This document shows positions 45,385 through 54,652 of a stretch of DNA of 64,000 bases, piece by piece (positions within the stretch are counted from its first letter, which is position 1; every line of letters starts with the position of its first letter). Below the pieces are notes generated by a model. That model saw only the letters and a program-made list of their open reading frames with translations. It made no database searches and was not told the DNA's origin. Made by a program: the position numbers and the translations under genes. The stretch is from Alphaproteobacteria bacterium (lineage in GTDB: Bacteria; Pseudomonadota; Alphaproteobacteria; Micropepsales; Micropepsaceae). Location: the NCBI GenBank assembly GCA_025924715.1, contig JAICHV010000004.1:45679-109678 (forward strand). Reading direction: 5' to 3'.

Positions 45385-45908
45385 TGGGCGGCTGCCATGG
45401 CTTCGGGTTGAACATCACCGGCGCGCTTCATGACGCCGTCCGGCGGCGCGATGTCATGGAAGCGGCGGTCCGGACCGACATAGGTCTTGGTTTCCAGGAA
45501 GGGGCGGGCGAAATGGGCGACCCAGGAGATGCGGTCGAACAGAGTCTGCGGCGCCACCGGCTTGCGGATCACCAGATGCGCGCCGCCGTCCCGCGCCAGC
45601 GAGATCAGCCGAAGCTGGGTATAGCCGGACAAGACGATGATGGGGACGAAGCGCAAGGGATTGGGGGTATGGCGGCGGATCCATTCGATCAGATCGGCCG
45701 CGGTCATGTCGGGCAGGGCGCCTTCGACGAAAATGATATCGGGCTTGTTGTTGGCCAGGAGGGCCTTGGCTTCCTCGCCATTGTTGGCGACCAGCAGGGT
45801 CTCGACCCCGAAACCGCGCAGCATTTGGGCGATCAGGCCACGGGTGAAGGCGTCGCGATCGGCGATCAGGCCCACCACATTCTTCAAATTCAGGCGTGCT
45901 TGCGCCAT
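45378..45908 (-). CDS. Single-domain response regulator with Glu at the phospho-acceptor site
   Basis: 176 residues: a receiver domain at about 10-130 and a short C-terminal tail. The acidic start is IADRD (D17, D19), the switch Ser94 is in VLSGYT, and K117 in IRKPVAP is conserved. At the position of the phospho-acceptor Asp the sequence reads FVEGALPDM, with Glu62 where the family has Asp. The domain is thus unlikely to be phosphorylated normally and may be locked in an active-like state. No output domain is present. It is upstream of and overlaps the helical-protein gene. Confidence 0.82.
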   Translation of the reverse strand: MAQARLNLKNVVGLIADRDAFTRGLIAQMLRGFGVETLLVANNGEEAKALLANNKPDIIFVEGALPDMTAADLIEWIRRHTPNPLRFVPIIVLSGYTQLRLISLARDGGAHLVIRKPVAPQTLFDRISWVAHFARPFLETKTYVGPDRRFHDIAPPDGVMKRAGDVQPEAMAAAQC

Positions 45909-46022
45909 GACTCCGCAACCAAAAATGTCCGCTGTATTATGGATTTACAACCTTAAGAATTTCCCAATGGAACCCGCCGGGCGCTGTTGTCCGGGGCCAG
46001 CGGCGCAGGCTATATCCGGCCC

Positions 46023-46319
46023 ATGGATAACGGTTCAAACGGTGGCTCCTCGGAGAACCGCCGCAAAAGGCTATTGTTTCGGGCCCAGCGGCGCGGCTTC
46101 AAGGAGGTCGATCTGATCTTCGGGGCCTATGCCCAGGCCGCGCTCTGGACCCTGGACGGGCAGGGGTTGGACCAGTTCGAGGCCCTGCTGATTGCCCCCG
46201 ACCAGGAGGTCTATGCCTGGTTGCGCGGTACAGCCCCGCTGCCGCCCGAATACGACAATGCGGTGTTCGCCGGCCTCAAATCGGTTTGCGGCCGCAAGGA
46301 CCCCCAGTGGAACGCCTAG
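46023..46319 (+). CDS. sdhE: Succinate dehydrogenase assembly factor 2 (FAD insertion)
   Basis: 98 residues from the ATG at 46023. The RGFKEVDLIFG stretch near 24-34 is the RGxxE(x)D motif of SdhE/Sdh5, which helps covalent flavin attachment to SdhA. The remainder (FEALL, then DQEVYAWLRG) matches the small five-helix family. The 3' end overlaps the mfd start by 13 bases, and recG is close by. Confidence 0.9.
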   Translation: MDNGSNGGSSENRRKRLLFRAQRRGFKEVDLIFGAYAQAALWTLDGQGLDQFEALLIAPDQEVYAWLRGTAPLPPEYDNAVFAGLKSVCGRKDPQWNA

Positions 46320-49300
46320 ACTATTTCGCCCGCGGCGAAGGCCGGATGACGGTCACGGGCGCGCCGGCCGGCTACGACGCCTATCTGGCGGCGGAAGCGG
46401 CGCGGCGGCGCGGCGGTCCGGTGCTGTATGTCGCCAGCGACGAGGCCCAGGCCGAGGCCTTTGCCGCGGCGCTGGCTTTCTTCGCGCCCGATCTGTTGTT
46501 GCTGCCCTTTCCGGCTTGGGACTGTCTTCCCTATGACCGGGTCTCGCCCAAATCGGATGTGGAAAGCGTTCGCTTGGCGACTTTGGCAAGACTGGCCAAG
46601 AACGATCTTCCGCCTTGCGTGATCGTCACCAGCATCGCCGCCGTGCTGCAGCGCGTGCCGCCCAAATCCTGGATCGTTGAGGCCAGTTTCTCCGCCAAGG
46701 TCGGCGATGAGGTCGACCGCGAGGCGCTGACTCATTTCCTGGCCGCCAATGGCTATGTCCGTTCCGGTACGGTGCGCGATCCCGGCGATTTCGCGCTTCG
46801 CGGCGGCATCGTCGATCTGTGGCCGCCGCCTTACAAAAACCAGAAGGACGACGACAAACCGCTGCGCCTGGATTTTTTCGGCGAGACTTTGGATGCGGTC
46901 CGGCGTTTCGATGCCGCCAGTCAGTTGTCCGAAGACAGCGTCAAATCGGTGGCTTTGCTGCCCGCCAGTGAAGCGCCGCTCAATCCAGAGGCGATCAGCC
47001 GTTTCCGTTCCGGCTATGTCGCGGCTTTCGGTGCGGCGGGCGATGATCCGCTTTATGAAAGCGTCAGTGCCGGACGCAAGGCGGTTGGGATGGAGCATTG
47101 GCTGCCGCTGTTCCATGAAAGCCTGGACACGTTGTTCGATTATCTGCCGCGCGCGCTGGTGCTGCTGGGCCATCAAGTTGAAGAAGCCAAGACCGCGCGG
47201 CTGGAGCTGGTGGACGAATGCTATGAGACCCGCCGGCAATTTCGCGAAGAAAGCGCGCCGAGCAAGATCAAGGCCGCACCTTACAAGCCGCTGAAGCCCC
47301 AAACCCTGTATCTGGGCGATAGCGAATGGAAGGCGGCGCTGGCCAAACATCTACTGCGCGACCTGACCCCCTTCCAAGCGCCGGAATCCAAGACCAGCAT
47401 GGATGCCGGCGGCCGCCAGGGGCGCGACTTCGCGCCCGAACGCGCCGGCGGCAATGTGAATGTCTTCCAGGCCGCCGCCGACCATCTGGCCGCGCTGCAA
47501 AGCGCCGGCAAGCGGTTGGTGGTGGCGAGCTGGAGCGATGGTTCGGCCGAACGCATGGGCGGGGTGCTCTCGGATCATGGCGTCACCGCCATCCGCCGCG
47601 TCGCCGACTGGCCCGAGGCCCGCAAGCTGGATGCGCGCGCCGTGGGCCTGGCCTGTCTGGGCATCGAGCGCGGCTTTGAAGCGCCCGATTTTGCGGTGAT
47701 CAGCGAACAGGACATCCTGGGCGACCGCATGGTGCGGGCCCAGGCCCGTCAGCGCCGGGCGCAGAATTTCCTCTCCGAGGCCTCGTCGCTGGCGCCGGGC
47801 GATCTGGTTACCCATATCGAGCATGGCGTCGGCCGCTATCTGGGCCTGAAGGCGATCGAGGCCTTGGGCGCGCCGCATGACTGCCTGGAAATCCACTACG
47901 ACGGCGGCAAGCTGTTCCTCCCCGTCGAGAATATCGAACTTCTGACCCGGTATGGCTCCGATGAAGGGGCCGCGCTGGACCGGCTGGGCGGAGCGGGCTG
48001 GCAGCAACGCAAGGCGAAGATGAAGGAGCGGGTGCGCGCCATCGCCGCCGAGCTGATCCGCATCGCCGCCGCCCGAGAGCTCAAAAGCCTGCCGGCGGTC
48101 GAACCGCCGCATGGGCTTTATGCGGAATTCTGCGCTCGCTTCCCCTATCAAGAGACCGACGATCAGGAAAAAGCCATCGCCGACACCATTGCCGATCTGG
48201 CCAAGGGCCGGCCGATGGACCGGCTGGTCTGTGGCGATGTCGGCTTCGGCAAGACCGAAGTCGCCTTGCGCGCCGCTTTTGTCGCCGCCATGGGAGGCGA
48301 ACAGGTGGCGGTGGTGGTGCCCACCACCCTGCTGGCGCGGCAGCATTACCGCGGTTTCGCCGAACGCTTTGCCGGCTTTCCGCTTCAGGTGCGGCAATTG
48401 TCCCGCTTCGTCGATCCCAAAGACGCGGCGTCCACCAAAGCGGGGCTGGCGGATGGCAGCGTCGATGTGGTGATCGGCACCCATGCGCTTTTGGCGGAAA
48501 GCATCCGCTTCGCGCGCCTGGGCTTGGTGATCGTCGACGAGGAACAGCATTTTGGCGTGGTGCATAAGGAACGGCTGAAGAATCTGAAATCCGATGTGCA
48601 TGTCCTGACCCTGACGGCGACGCCGATCCCGCGCACCTTGCAATTGGCGCTGTCGGGGGTGCGCGATCTGTCGCTGATCACCACCGCGCCGATCGACCGG
48701 CTGGCGGTGCGCACCTTCGTTACCCCGTTCGATCCCCTGGTGGTGCGCGAGGCCTTGCTGCGCGAACATTATCGCGGCGGGCAAAGCTTTTTCGTGGCGC
48801 CGCGCATCGCCGATCTGCGCGAGGCCGAGGCCTTCCTGAAAGCCACCGTGCCGGAAGTGAAAGCCGCGGTCGCCCATGGCCAGATGAGCGCCAATCTGCT
48901 GGAAGAGGTGATGACCGCCTTCTATGAGCGCAAGATCGACGTGTTGGTCTCTACCAATATCGTGGAAAGCGGGCTGGACATTCCCACCGCCAATACGCTG
49001 GTGGTGCAGCGGGCCGATATGTTCGGGCTGTCGCAATTGTATCAGATCCGCGGCCGCATCGGCCGTTCCAAGGCGCGTGCTTATGCCTATCTCACCACGC
49101 CCGCCGACAAGAAGCTTACCGATACCGCCACAAGGCGTCTGGAAGTGCTGCAATCGCTGGATCAACTGGGGGCAGGCTTTTCGGTGGCCAGTCATGACAT
49201 GGATATTCGCGGCGCCGGCAATCTTCTGGGCGAGGAGCAATCGGGCCATGTGCGCGAAGTGGGGATCGAGCTTTATCAGGAGATGCTGGAAGAAGCGGTG

Positions 49301-49795
49301 TCCTCGATGCGGGCGGGCGGGGATGGCGGCGCGATGGAGGACCATTGGAGTCCCACCATCAATGTCGGCGCTTCGGTGCTGATACCGGAGGATTACGTCT
49401 CCGATCTCAATGTGCGCATGTCGCTGTACCGCCGGCTTTCCGATTTGAAGGACCGTGCCGCCATTGACGGTTTTGCCGCCGAACTGATCGACCGTTTCGG
49501 GCCGCTGCCGGAAGAAGCCCAGCATCTGTTCGAGATCGTCGCCATCAAGCAGTTGGCGCTGGCGGCCGGGGTGGAAAAGATCGACGCCGGGCCCAAGGGC
49601 GGCACCATCGCGTTCCGCGGCAATGCCTTCGCCAATCCCGCGGCGTTGATCCAGATGATCAGTCAGCATGCCGGCACCATGAAGGTGCGCCCCGACCAGA
49701 AAATCGTGGTGACCCGCGACTGGCCGACGCCGGCCGCGCGGCTCTCGGGGGTCAAGGCGTTGCTGATGCAGTTGGCCAAGCTCGCGGGATCGTAG
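46307..49795 (+). CDS. mfd: Transcription-repair coupling factor Mfd
   Basis: 1162 residues from the GTG at 46307 (VERLDYFARG), supported by AAGGA seven bases earlier and by normal family length; MTVTGAP at 46346 is an alternative. Domain order is standard: UvrB-like module, RNA-polymerase-interacting domain near 490-560 (GDLVTHIEHGVGRYLGL), helicase with GDVGFGKTEVALRAAF and DEEQHFGV, then the TRCF domain at the C-terminus. It releases stalled RNA polymerase and recruits excision repair. Confidence 0.95.
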   Translation: MERLDYFARGEGRMTVTGAPAGYDAYLAAEAARRRGGPVLYVASDEAQAEAFAAALAFFAPDLLLLPFPAWDCLPYDRVSPKSDVESVRLATLARLAKNDLPPCVIVTSIAAVLQRVPPKSWIVEASFSAKVGDEVDREALTHFLAANGYVRSGTVRDPGDFALRGGIVDLWPPPYKNQKDDDKPLRLDFFGETLDAVRRFDAASQLSEDSVKSVALLPASEAPLNPEAISRFRSGYVAAFGAAGDDPLYESVSAGRKAVGMEHWLPLFHESLDTLFDYLPRALVLLGHQVEEAKTARLELVDECYETRRQFREESAPSKIKAAPYKPLKPQTLYLGDSEWKAALAKHLLRDLTPFQAPESKTSMDAGGRQGRDFAPERAGGNVNVFQAAADHLAALQSAGKRLVVASWSDGSAERMGGVLSDHGVTAIRRVADWPEARKLDARAVGLACLGIERGFEAPDFAVISEQDILGDRMVRAQARQRRAQNFLSEASSLAPGDLVTHIEHGVGRYLGLKAIEALGAPHDCLEIHYDGGKLFLPVENIELLTRYGSDEGAALDRLGGAGWQQRKAKMKERVRAIAAELIRIAAARELKSLPAVEPPHGLYAEFCARFPYQETDDQEKAIADTIADLAKGRPMDRLVCGDVGFGKTEVALRAAFVAAMGGEQVAVVVPTTLLARQHYRGFAERFAGFPLQVRQLSRFVDPKDAASTKAGLADGSVDVVIGTHALLAESIRFARLGLVIVDEEQHFGVVHKERLKNLKSDVHVLTLTATPIPRTLQLALSGVRDLSLITTAPIDRLAVRTFVTPFDPLVVREALLREHYRGGQSFFVAPRIADLREAEAFLKATVPEVKAAVAHGQMSANLLEEVMTAFYERKIDVLVSTNIVESGLDIPTANTLVVQRADMFGLSQLYQIRGRIGRSKARAYAYLTTPADKKLTDTATRRLEVLQSLDQLGAGFSVASHDMDIRGAGNLLGEEQSGHVREVGIELYQEMLEEAVSSMRAGGDGGAMEDHWSPTINVGASVLIPEDYVSDLNVRMSLYRRLSDLKDRAAIDGFAAELIDRFGPLPEEAQHLFEIVAIKQLALAAGVEKIDAGPKGGTIAFRGNAFANPAALIQMISQHAGTMKVRPDQKIVVTRDWPTPAARLSGVKALLMQLAKLAGS

Positions 49796-49836
49796 AACCC
49801 GCTTGACTCTGGCGTATTGTGTGTCAGGCTACCCGC

Positions 49837-50235
49837 ATGACACTTAGGCTGACCATACGGCCCGGAGAGCCGATTTTCGACCAACTGATCTTTGCCGCGC
49901 AAAAAGCCTTTATCAGCGGCGAATATCAGGTTGGCGAGGCTTTTCCGTCGGTACGTACGCTTGCCGCCGATCTGAACATTCACCCCAGCACGACGCATAA
50001 GGCGATCCAGCATCTGATCCGCGAAGGCTGGCTTGAGAACCATCCCGGTAAAGGCACGGTCGTCGCCAAACCTCCACAGGCGCGGCCCAGCGAACGGCGG
50101 CATCTGCTCCAGCATGAAGTCGAGCAACTGGCGGTCGAAGCCAAGCGCCTGGGCCTCTCCATGACCGATGTGGTCGATGCGTTGGCGGTCCAGTGGAGCA
50201 AACTCGACAAGACCAAGGACGCGGCCGGCGAATGA
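49837..50235 (+). CDS. GntR-family regulator, YtrA subfamily
   Basis: 132 residues from ATG 49837. The N-terminal 75 residues form the GntR winged helix (PIFDQLIFAAQKAFISGEY, then PSVRTLAADLNIHPSTTHKA and WLENHPGKGTVV). The short C-terminal tail of about 50 residues instead of a ligand domain defines the YtrA subfamily, which usually represses its own ABC-transporter operon. That fits exactly: its stop overlaps the ATG of an ABC ATPase by four bases. Confidence 0.88.
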   Translation: MTLRLTIRPGEPIFDQLIFAAQKAFISGEYQVGEAFPSVRTLAADLNIHPSTTHKAIQHLIREGWLENHPGKGTVVAKPPQARPSERRHLLQHEVEQLAVEAKRLGLSMTDVVDALAVQWSKLDKTKDAAGE

Positions 50236-51134
50236 TCATCGAAATCGACAATATCTGGAAGAAATTCGGCCGTTTTGACGCCTTGGAAGGTCTATCATTG
50301 ACGGTGCCGGAAGGCAGCGCCTTTGCCCTGATTGGCGCGAATGGCGCCGGCAAATCCACCACCATAAAAATTCTGATGAACCTCATCGAGGCGTCGCGCG
50401 GCGTCGCCAAAGTTCTGGGCGTGGATTCGCGAGACCTGTCGCGGCAACAGTTCGCCCAGATCGGCTATGTTTCGGAGAATCAGGAATTGCCGCCGCGGCT
50501 AACGGTGGGGGATTATCTCGCCTATCTTCGGCCGCTCTATCCGAGCTGGGACCACAGTCTCGAAAAATCGCTGCTGAAACAGCTTGAATTGCCGCTGGGG
50601 CGCAAGATCGGGCACTTGTCCCACGGCATGCGCATCAAAATGGCCTTGGCCTGCGCACTCGCCTATCGGCCCAAGCTTTTGGTGCTGGACGAACCCTTTA
50701 GCGGCCTCGATCCACTGGTGCGCAAGGAGTTCATGGAAAGCCTGATGCACCAGGCCGGGGAAACAACCATCCTGATTTCGTCCCACGAATTGGGCGAACT
50801 CGAGAATACCGCCACCGATGTTGCCTTCATCACCAAAGGCAAGGTGACTTTCCAGGAATCCATGGACATGCTGAAAAGCCGCGTCCGCAAAGTTTTTGTG
50901 ACGCTTTCCCGTCCCGCAACGCCGCCGGAAAATCCCCCCGGCGAATGGCTGGATATTCGCGCTTCAGGAAATGTCGTCAGTTTCGTCGATACGCAATACA
51001 CAGAAGGGGGCACCAACGCTCAAATCATGGCGACGATCGCAGGCGTTCACAACATCGCCGCCGAACCGGTCGCTCTGGTGTCGATCTTCACCACGATTGC
51101 GGCCGCGACACGCCGAGGGAGCAAACAAACGTGA
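50232..51134 (+). CDS. ABC transporter ATP-binding protein
   Basis: 300 residues. Walker A GANGAGKS near 37-44, signature LSHGMRIKM (a variant of LSGGQ) near 133, and Walker B LLVLDEPFSGLDP near 152 are all present, and an H-loop SSHELGELE follows. The C-terminal 90 residues are an extra beta domain as in YtrB/BcrA-type ATPases. Coupled by four-base overlaps to the GntR gene before and the membrane protein after. Substrate unknown; drug or lipid export is common for this type. Confidence 0.9.
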   Translation: MIIEIDNIWKKFGRFDALEGLSLTVPEGSAFALIGANGAGKSTTIKILMNLIEASRGVAKVLGVDSRDLSRQQFAQIGYVSENQELPPRLTVGDYLAYLRPLYPSWDHSLEKSLLKQLELPLGRKIGHLSHGMRIKMALACALAYRPKLLVLDEPFSGLDPLVRKEFMESLMHQAGETTILISSHELGELENTATDVAFITKGKVTFQESMDMLKSRVRKVFVTLSRPATPPENPPGEWLDIRASGNVVSFVDTQYTEGGTNAQIMATIAGVHNIAAEPVALVSIFTTIAAATRRGSKQT

Positions 51135-52738
51135 TCTGGCACATATTCAAAAAGGACTGGAGACTGCTCTGGCCGCTGGTTCTTTTGGTGGCGCTGGCGC
51201 ATATCGTGGCAGCCGTGCTGTCCCAGATCCTGGGACATTTCAACGAGCCCAGCGATTTGACCTTGATGGGGCGGTTCCTGTTTCCGGTGGTGGCCCTGTT
51301 CGGTATTACCGTGCTGACCGTCCTGGTGGTGCATCAGGACAGGATTCCCGGAGATACGCAGGATTGGCTGACCCGCCCGCTGCGCCGGCGTGATGTGTTT
51401 CTGGCAAAATTGCTGTTCGTGCTGGCGGCGGTGCAAGGCCCGCTGTTCCTGGTCGATGTCATGCAATCGCTGTGGGACGGTTTTTCGCCGGCCGCCTCCC
51501 TCAGTGCGGCCCTGGCGCAGGGTGCCGCAATCTTCAGTTCGCTTACCCTGCCGGCGCTGTTGCTGGGCGCGGTGACGCGCAGCATGGCGCAGGCGATCTT
51601 TGCCGCGGTGGGATTGATTGTTCTCTTCGCGGTGTTGGTGGTGTTGTTCAATTTGTTGGGACAGCATACCGCGCCGGCCGGGGGCTCCGGCCTGTTATGG
51701 ATGCGGCTGGCAGCCTGGGACCTGTTTGCCGTGCTGGGGACCCTTATCGTGCTGCCGCCGCTGTTTGCCCGGCGGCATTTGCTTCGCGCCCGCATAATGA
51801 TCGCCGGCGCGGCGGCGATGGTTGTGGCGCTGTTCTTCCTGCCCTGGCGGCCGCTTTTTGCCGTTCAGCAATGGCTTTCGCCGCAGCCGGAGGCCGGCAA
51901 AGCGATCACGCTGGCGTTCGATCCGGCGCTGGGACATTCACGCGATGATGTGCCGGCATCGGCGTTCACAGGATCGGGCGGCGCGGCGGCGATTGCGCTG
52001 CCCCTGCGGGTGAGCGGCTTGCCATCAGACGGCATGCTGCTGCTGGACCGCGCCGAAATCCGGGCCCTCGCGCCGGACGGAACGGTCCTGTACCGGGGCG
52101 TTTCGTGGCTGACGGTGGATGGCGCGGGTTCCGTTGCCGATGCCCAGTTGGAAGTGCATCCAAACGGCAAAAGCGACGTTCCCGCGCATCAAGTGATCTT
52201 TTTTCCGCCCCGGGATTTTGCGCGCATCAAGGATAAGAATGTGCGGCTGGAGATCGATTACTCGCTGACTCAGTTTGGCTCGGACGGCACGCATGTCATC
52301 GCCGCACTGGATGGCGACGCGCGGTTGGGGGATGCGGGTTGGTGCAAGACCCGCATGGACCCCGAAGGCGACGATGTCGAGATCGGCTGCCTGACGCCCG
52401 CGAGCCCGCCCACCTGCTTCACCGCCATGCTGGAAAATCCTGCCATCGGCCAGCACAACCCGCCCTACCACTCCTGCCAGCCGGACTATAAGCCCTGGTC
52501 AGGAACAATCTTGCCGGGGTTGGCCCGGTTCGGAGGCGGGCTGCGGTTCCGCGATTTGCACGGTCTGGCGCATTATCCGGTGGATGGTGCGCAGTTGGGC
52601 CAGGCCAGGGTGAGTTTGCAATTCTTTTCACCAGAGGCCCATTTCACGCGCCATCTGACGATCCCCAGCATCCGCCTCAGCGACTGGGAAGCGCAGCCGC
52701 ATCAGGCGGAAGTCAACGCGAATAGCCCGCCCGGCTAG
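51131..52738 (+). CDS. ABC-2-like membrane protein with large extracytoplasmic part
   Basis: 535 residues from the GTG at 51131, which overlaps the ATPase stop (GTGA). The N-terminal 230 residues hold about six membrane helices (WPLVLLVALAHIVAAVL at the start), a permease-like arrangement. A seventh helix near 215-235 is followed by roughly 290 residues of predicted beta-rich soluble domain, unusual for an ABC-2 permease. It probably pairs with the upstream ATPase. No family name can be given with confidence. Confidence 0.75.
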   Translation: MIWHIFKKDWRLLWPLVLLVALAHIVAAVLSQILGHFNEPSDLTLMGRFLFPVVALFGITVLTVLVVHQDRIPGDTQDWLTRPLRRRDVFLAKLLFVLAAVQGPLFLVDVMQSLWDGFSPAASLSAALAQGAAIFSSLTLPALLLGAVTRSMAQAIFAAVGLIVLFAVLVVLFNLLGQHTAPAGGSGLLWMRLAAWDLFAVLGTLIVLPPLFARRHLLRARIMIAGAAAMVVALFFLPWRPLFAVQQWLSPQPEAGKAITLAFDPALGHSRDDVPASAFTGSGGAAAIALPLRVSGLPSDGMLLLDRAEIRALAPDGTVLYRGVSWLTVDGAGSVADAQLEVHPNGKSDVPAHQVIFFPPRDFARIKDKNVRLEIDYSLTQFGSDGTHVIAALDGDARLGDAGWCKTRMDPEGDDVEIGCLTPASPPTCFTAMLENPAIGQHNPPYHSCQPDYKPWSGTILPGLARFGGGLRFRDLHGLAHYPVDGAQLGQARVSLQFFSPEAHFTRHLTIPSIRLSDWEAQPHQAEVNANSPPG

Positions 52739-52790
52739 TTCGCCGATGGGGCGCGGCGCGACAGCACCAAGGCGCGCCTCTTGACAATGG

Positions 52791-52811
52791 ATACCTTTCG
52801 CTGAAAGGTAT
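52791..52811. promoter_or_regulatory. Perfect 9-bp inverted repeat upstream of padR (probable operator)
   Basis: ATACCTTTC (52791-52799), GCT, GAAAGGTAT (52803-52811). TTGACA lies just before at 52781-52786. The right arm includes AAAGG, the only well-placed ribosome site for the ATG at 52817, so binding here could block both transcription and translation starts. PadR autoregulation through such repeats is common in the family. Confidence 0.55.
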
Positions 52812-52816
52812 AGGGA

Positions 52817-53131
52817 ATGACGAACCCCAATTTCATGAATGGCGTGCCGGAGTTTCTCGTCCTGCGGCTTCTGCAGCGTCAGGAAATGTATGGCTATGAA
52901 CTGGTCCAGGCGATCCGCGTCGCCACGCGCGAAGCTATCAAGCTCACGGAAGGGGTGGTTTATCCGACCCTGCATGCCCTTGAGCGCCAGGGCATTCTCA
53001 AATCGCGCCGCAAGACCGTGAACGGGCGCACGCGGGTTTATTATTCCGTGACCGCGAAGGGCGCCAAGCACCTGGCTGGCTTATCGGGCCAATGGGACCG
53101 TATCGCAGCTGCCTTGCACAACCTGGCTTGA
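52817..53131 (+). CDS. PadR-family transcriptional regulator
   Basis: 104 residues, the short PadR form. FLVLRLLQRQEMYGYELVQAI at 14-34, then EGVVYPTLHALERQGIL and GRTRVYYSVTAKG, are the winged-helix signature. PadR proteins act as dimeric repressors. The next gene starts nine bases after the stop with GAGGAG before it, so regulator and membrane protein are co-transcribed. Confidence 0.92.
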   Translation: MTNPNFMNGVPEFLVLRLLQRQEMYGYELVQAIRVATREAIKLTEGVVYPTLHALERQGILKSRRKTVNGRTRVYYSVTAKGAKHLAGLSGQWDRIAAALHNLA

Positions 53132-53140
53132 GGAGGATTC

Positions 53141-53851
53141 ATGCGCGATTTCAGAAATCTTCGGGAACAGTTGCTGCGTGCCGGCATCGCGCCGCGCCAT
53201 GTGTCCCGCTATCTTGCCGAGCTGCGACATCATTATGATGACCTCATCGCGGAAGAACACGCCCATGGCATAAACGGCCCCGCGGCGCATGAGGCCGCAA
53301 ACGCGCGCCTCGGATCGAATGACGAACTGGCGGCTTCCGTGCTGGCCAAACCGGAATTGCGGTCGATTACGGCGAGGATTCCCTGGCTGGTGTTCGGCAT
53401 CTTGCCGCCACTGGCCACCATCATGTGCCTAGTGGTATTGTTGATCGTGATGGTGCTGGTGGCTATCTGGGGAGGCGCCATCGTCCCAGACCACCCCCAA
53501 AAAATTCCCACATGGTTCGCCTGGTTCGCGCAGGGTGTGATGTTGGCGATCAATTTCCTAGTCATACCCTTGCTGGGTTGGTTGCTGGCATGGGCGGCGC
53601 TGCGCCAGCGAATGAAGCCGCTTTGGCCCCTCCTGGGGATATCGCTGATCCTGATGTTGAATGTGCACGGCCATTTCCGTATCGAGGGCACAAGGGTTGG
53701 CGCCGATGTCGGCACGATTATTCCCTTCAAGTCACCTTTCGGCCCGGGCGGAGTGATAGATTGGGCGGCGTTCCTGGCGCAGGCGGGTTTGCTTTGCCTG
53801 CCGCTGGCCTGGTTGTGGCGCTCGCGGCACAAGACGATCGCCGCGCAGTGA
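53141..53851 (+). CDS. PadR-associated HAAS-like membrane protein
   Basis: 236 residues. The N-terminal 70 residues (FRNLREQLLRAGIAPRHVS, then YLAELRHHYDDL and the DEL(A) segment) look like the HAAS/DUF1700-type helical domain that accompanies PadR regulators. Four hydrophobic helices follow (about 83-110, 125-150, 160-175 and 205-225). HAAS proteins are thought to sense signals and act with PadR; here it is an inference by layout. Its stop overlaps the GTG of the next gene by three bases. Confidence 0.78.
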   Translation: MRDFRNLREQLLRAGIAPRHVSRYLAELRHHYDDLIAEEHAHGINGPAAHEAANARLGSNDELAASVLAKPELRSITARIPWLVFGILPPLATIMCLVVLLIVMVLVAIWGGAIVPDHPQKIPTWFAWFAQGVMLAINFLVIPLLGWLLAWAALRQRMKPLWPLLGISLILMLNVHGHFRIEGTRVGADVGTIIPFKSPFGPGGVIDWAAFLAQAGLLCLPLAWLWRSRHKTIAAQ

Positions 53852-54639
53852 GGCGTCTTGCTTTCGCGCTTGCCTTTCTGACTGCGCCGGCGCTGGCGCA
53901 ACCGGAGACAGTTGAGGTCGACGGCACGGAAACGCTGTCCGGGCTGTGGAAAATATCCTTCCCCGCTGGCGCCAGCGGCTACATGCCGGGACGCGGCCGG
54001 CTTTATACCGTCGGCATGGAGTCCTTTTGCCGCCTGCAACAGACAGGAAAAAATGTGCTCGCCAATTGTCTGCCGGGGTGGGGTCCGGACAGCGGAGACG
54101 GAGAGCTGGACGGCAAGGATTTGCATTTGGCTTGGGGCGTTGCCCTGGCCCGCGCCGTGATCGATGCAAAGATTGAGAGCGCCTCTGTCCGGGCGTTCAA
54201 TGGTGACTTTGCACTTAAAGTTGTTGGCATCCGCCACGATGCGCCCACTCCTGCATCGGCGCGCAAGCTTGTGCTGGGCGCTTCCGATACATCAAGCAAC
54301 GCCAAGCTGCTGACCCAGACCCTGGAGGAACTGGCCGCCGGCGCAATCATCATGCCGCATGAAGCAGACGTTGCGCTCAACTTTGGTCACCAAATGGGTG
54401 ACAACCAGGCCAACAGCTCGGAGGAGATACGCGAGCTGGGAAAAGTGGAGGCGGTTCTCTATTTGGGCGACGGCCGCGCACCGCAGAGCAGAGTTACCAA
54501 CGTGGATACGATTCACACCCCATTGGGAGTCCACGCGTTTACCTTCAGTGCCTACCGGGTGGAGTTTGCCAATGGGGAGCGTCTATGCGGCATTCACCAG
54601 CGCGACGATGGCGTATTGGATGGATTTCTCTGCGTCTAG
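53848..54639 (+). CDS. Secreted protein of unknown function, third gene of the padR operon
   Basis: 263 residues from a GTG overlapping the upstream TGA. The first 17 residues form a signal peptide (LAFALAFLTAPALA). The mature part has four Cys and a GELDGKDLHLAWGVALARAV segment, predicted mainly beta, with no recognised family. The longer open frame upstream lies inside the membrane-protein gene and was rejected. Coupling suggests a periplasmic partner or target of the PadR/HAAS module. Confidence 0.72.
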   Translation: MRRLAFALAFLTAPALAQPETVEVDGTETLSGLWKISFPAGASGYMPGRGRLYTVGMESFCRLQQTGKNVLANCLPGWGPDSGDGELDGKDLHLAWGVALARAVIDAKIESASVRAFNGDFALKVVGIRHDAPTPASARKLVLGASDTSSNAKLLTQTLEELAAGAIIMPHEADVALNFGHQMGDNQANSSEEIRELGKVEAVLYLGDGRAPQSRVTNVDTIHTPLGVHAFTFSAYRVEFANGERLCGIHQRDDGVLDGFLCV

Positions 54640-54652
54640 CCCGATGGCGCTT

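Noticed and set aside
47351..49669. Minus-strand open frame of over 770 codons
   Set aside because: It is the mirror of mfd; composition (Gln/His/Arg-rich) is typical of antisense frames in GC-rich coding DNA.
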